Shown piece by piece: positions 61,430 to 64,000 of a stretch of DNA of 64,000 nucleotides; the first letter of the stretch is position 1; each line of letters starts with the position of its first letter. The notes beneath the pieces were generated by a model. The model ran no database searches and had not been told where the DNA came from. It saw only the letters and a list, made by a program, of their open reading frames with translations. Origin of the DNA: Forficula auricularia (Eukaryota; Arthropoda; Insecta; Dermaptera; Forficulidae); NCBI GenBank assembly GCA_024734495.1, contig JALMQS010000128.1, positions 26,327,052 through 26,391,051 of the forward strand. Direction: 5' to 3'. The position numbers and the translations under genes are program-made.

Positions 61430-64000
61430 ATTAATATGTACCTGCTTAGCAATTTATCTTTTGAAAGTGTAAACCGAAAATATAATAAAATATAAAGCTT
61501 AAATTATCTTTAGTAGCAGATGACAAAATTTTTATAAAATTATGAGAGATTATCAACTATTAATTTCCAACAGCAATGGGTAATTTAATTACCTATCAGG
61601 AGCGGTAGTATTCACCTCGCTTGGAAATTGATCCCTAAGTGACCAAAAAAACAATCTGGGATAATGGTTGCCCTTTCGAAATGCGTCCATCTTGACTTAG
61701 CGAATACGCTTTAAATATTTCACTCAAAAATTTAATCTTTCATTTGTAAAATCTTGCAGTCCAGTGATTCTAAATTTAAATACATAGTTACATTATTATA
61801 GCATCCGTATAAACTACAAGCTATCTATAAAGTTTAAATAAATATTGTTAAATGTTTAATATAATATAATAAACATTATAAATAACACCTCGGATTTAGT
61901 AGAAAAATAACTTTTGAAATTTAAGTTAAAAATAAATCTTTCAGAAATCAATTTCCAAATCATGGATTATGATTGAAATGTGTTAAATGTTTTAGATTTC
62001 TATAGTTTTGGTGTCTAAACGAAAAGCTGAGATATTGGTTTATTAACCCTTGTCGTTGATGCGCCCTAAAACACCTATATTGGTTTATTTTTTCATATTT
62101 ATGTTTTGATGAGATATCAATTCTTTTTGCAAAGTTGTTGTATTGAACTCTTGGGAGCTCGGAGATTTCCCCAAGAGGGAAGGAAAACGGCGTTTTCAAA
62201 TTTTTCCTTTTCTTGCAACGTATGATCTATACTTCTGTGTCAAATTTTATGTTTTTACGTTTACCGAAAAAGTTTATATGTTTTGAGAATGAGTCCAGTC
62301 GATGCTAAAATTAAAAATTTTCTCTTACCTTGAAATGGTTGAAATTAAGACTTTAAATTTTCACTGGGACATGATAAAATACTTAAGTCTTGACAACATA
62401 TTGAATCTTGATTTGATTTGATGGAATGCGAAGTAAAAGATGACAACATAAAACCTGGTTCGTGATAAATAAACTACGGCGACGGCGAGTGTGCCGAAAA
62501 AAATGATAACCGTAACTGATTTTTCTCTTAATCGGTTTATTTGTCCGAATATTTTATAAAACTAAAAACCGGTTAATCAGATACCTGGTTACTAGGTTAA
62601 CCAATTTATACTGAATCAACAAGTCGTTCAATATTAAAATAAAATAAAATAAAAACTTGTTTGACCTTTCTCAATCCTCTAAAGATGTCGCTTTTTAAAC
62701 TCGCTATCGACTGGAATGCAAATCCCATTGAAATCCCAAGGAAATAAAAGGAAAGTCATCTCATCTTGATGCTATTGGCATGTAATTGAGTCAAAAGCTA
62801 TTTGATAAGACCGATACAGCGTCTTTTTTTTAAGTAAATAAATAGCTTAGACAAGTGCATTGATTTATCATTTCAAATCCTTCAATAACTGTTTTTAATA
62901 AATAATTTAAAAAAATTACTAAATTATAATTTATTAAAAACATCAAGTGAAGAAATAAAAAATTATTGAAAAATGTATTTTAAGTTTTTATTAAGAAATA
63001 TAAAACACAGGATACCATGTCATGTGACTATTATTTCGCATAATGAATTGTGCAATAAAAAGTTTTCTACATCAGCTAGTATAAATGTATTGGTTAAGCA
63101 ATTTTCAAAACATTTAGAAAAATAAAAAAGTACTGAATATCCCAATACTTTACCCATGTCGCTTGGATAAAGCAAAACCAAAATCAAGTTAATAAAATGC
63201 AACTCATGCAGCAAATCTGGAAAAACTCGAATTATTATATGGTAAGCTCTACTTTTCTGTTCCTCTCACTAAAGCTTATGTAAAAATATTCCTTTCATAC
63301 ATACTTGATGGAAACCATCCATGCCATAAGCTCTGGAGGATTCCATTGACTAGACACGCCTAGCTCATACGCAGCTTACTCCTGCGCGGAAAGCGTTGCC
63401 TAAACACAGGGGTACCAACGTCTTGAGTCAAGTGCAACTAGACTATATTTTGGAGGATTTTAATTATTACAGATATTTATTTATATTTTATAATTCAATA
63501 TTTTTCTTATACGTACAAAAAATAGAATTAGTTAAAAAGATCTAAATGAAAATTTTTACAATATAAAATTAAACTTTGTCCTCATCATTTTTATAAAGGG
63601 CTTACATTTTTTTTTTATTGAAATATTCTTGAACAATAATGAATTGTCGTAAGACTAAAAAACTACGTTAAAACTTTTCTAGACTTATTTAGAAGTTCAT
63701 ATTATTAAGTAAAGTTAATGTTTTGATGAGTTTTGCCGACCACCGAATATAGTACCTTTAGAAGATGATTTATTGAGATTTTTATTGAGAAACACAGTTC
63801 GGAGAGATTTAAGATGAACAGGAATTTCGGCGTCCCGATTTTTGCGGGACGGATCTTAATATTATTTATCCTCGATCTTCCAAATCTAACTAATAAAAGT
63901 TCTTCTATTTTACAAAAAAATTGAAATGACGAAAATTATTAAATTTATGATTTTGAATTGATTCATATTATATATTGTATGATCGTATCTAAAAAATTTA
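61430..64000. other. AT-rich sequence, nothing recognised
   Basis: 2.6 kb without supported genes or element boundaries. Small hairpins occur (CGTCCCG/CGGGACG at 63829-63849). Confidence 0.4.

Overview
This is a gene-poor, AT-rich stretch of eukaryotic, most likely invertebrate animal, DNA. No intact host protein-coding gene could be recognised. An arthropod or crustacean-like genome would fit the mix of RTE LINEs, Penelope-like elements, Ty3/Gypsy, Tc1, Tigger, hAT and several tRNA-derived SINEs, but the species cannot be named from the window. One assembly gap of 879 Ns lies at 42426-43304.

Layout. 0-9 kb: Penelope-like (PLE) fragments carrying hammerhead-ribozyme-like cores, an RTE pseudogene piece (1630-2062) and two hAT-type non-autonomous elements (4247-4489; 8322-8953). 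9-15.9 kb: mostly unrecognised AT-rich DNA with an RTE 3' fragment, a tandem duplication near 13 kb and a GC-richer patch at 14.1-14.7 kb. 15.9-18.6 kb: a 5'-truncated RTE LINE with an 801-codon open frame. 19-24 kb: an inverted-repeat element with the best-paired hammerhead, a CpG-rich island with CRE and CCAAT motifs (20.45-20.84 kb), and an internally deleted Tigger/pogo transposon (21458-22655). 25-30 kb: first copy of a C-tract-rich repeat family, a PLE GIY-YIG pseudogene with a well-formed hammerhead about 160 bp downstream, and a SINE split by a hAT element with a perfect 8-bp target duplication. 31-38 kb: a 1.16-kb long-arm foldback, a TTAA-flanked MITE, another SINE, a palindrome with an invertible-looking loop, and a head-to-head hammerhead pair. 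38.5-42.2 kb: a Ty3/Gypsy pol frame (protease, RT, RNase H, integrase) preceded by a canonical -1 frameshift heptamer; its gag is cut by a second copy of the palindrome with its loop reversed, which runs into the gap. 44-51 kb: SINEs, LINE 3' ends, a deleted Tc1 element carrying a SINE, and repeat copy B. 52-64 kb: a tRNA-like sequence, a 5-unit minisatellite, a foldback MITE, repeat copy C with a LINE tail inside it, and long unassigned AT-rich DNA.

How it works together. The window records nested insertion. PLE and LINE relics mark target-primed retrotransposition. Small non-autonomous elements (SINEs, MITEs, PLE-like hairpins) have inserted into each other and into larger elements, several with readable target-site duplications. 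The most unusual signals are the recurring hammerhead cores inside inverted-repeat PLE-like elements, the palindrome whose loop sits in opposite orientation in its two copies, and the TTTAAAC gag-pol frameshift site.
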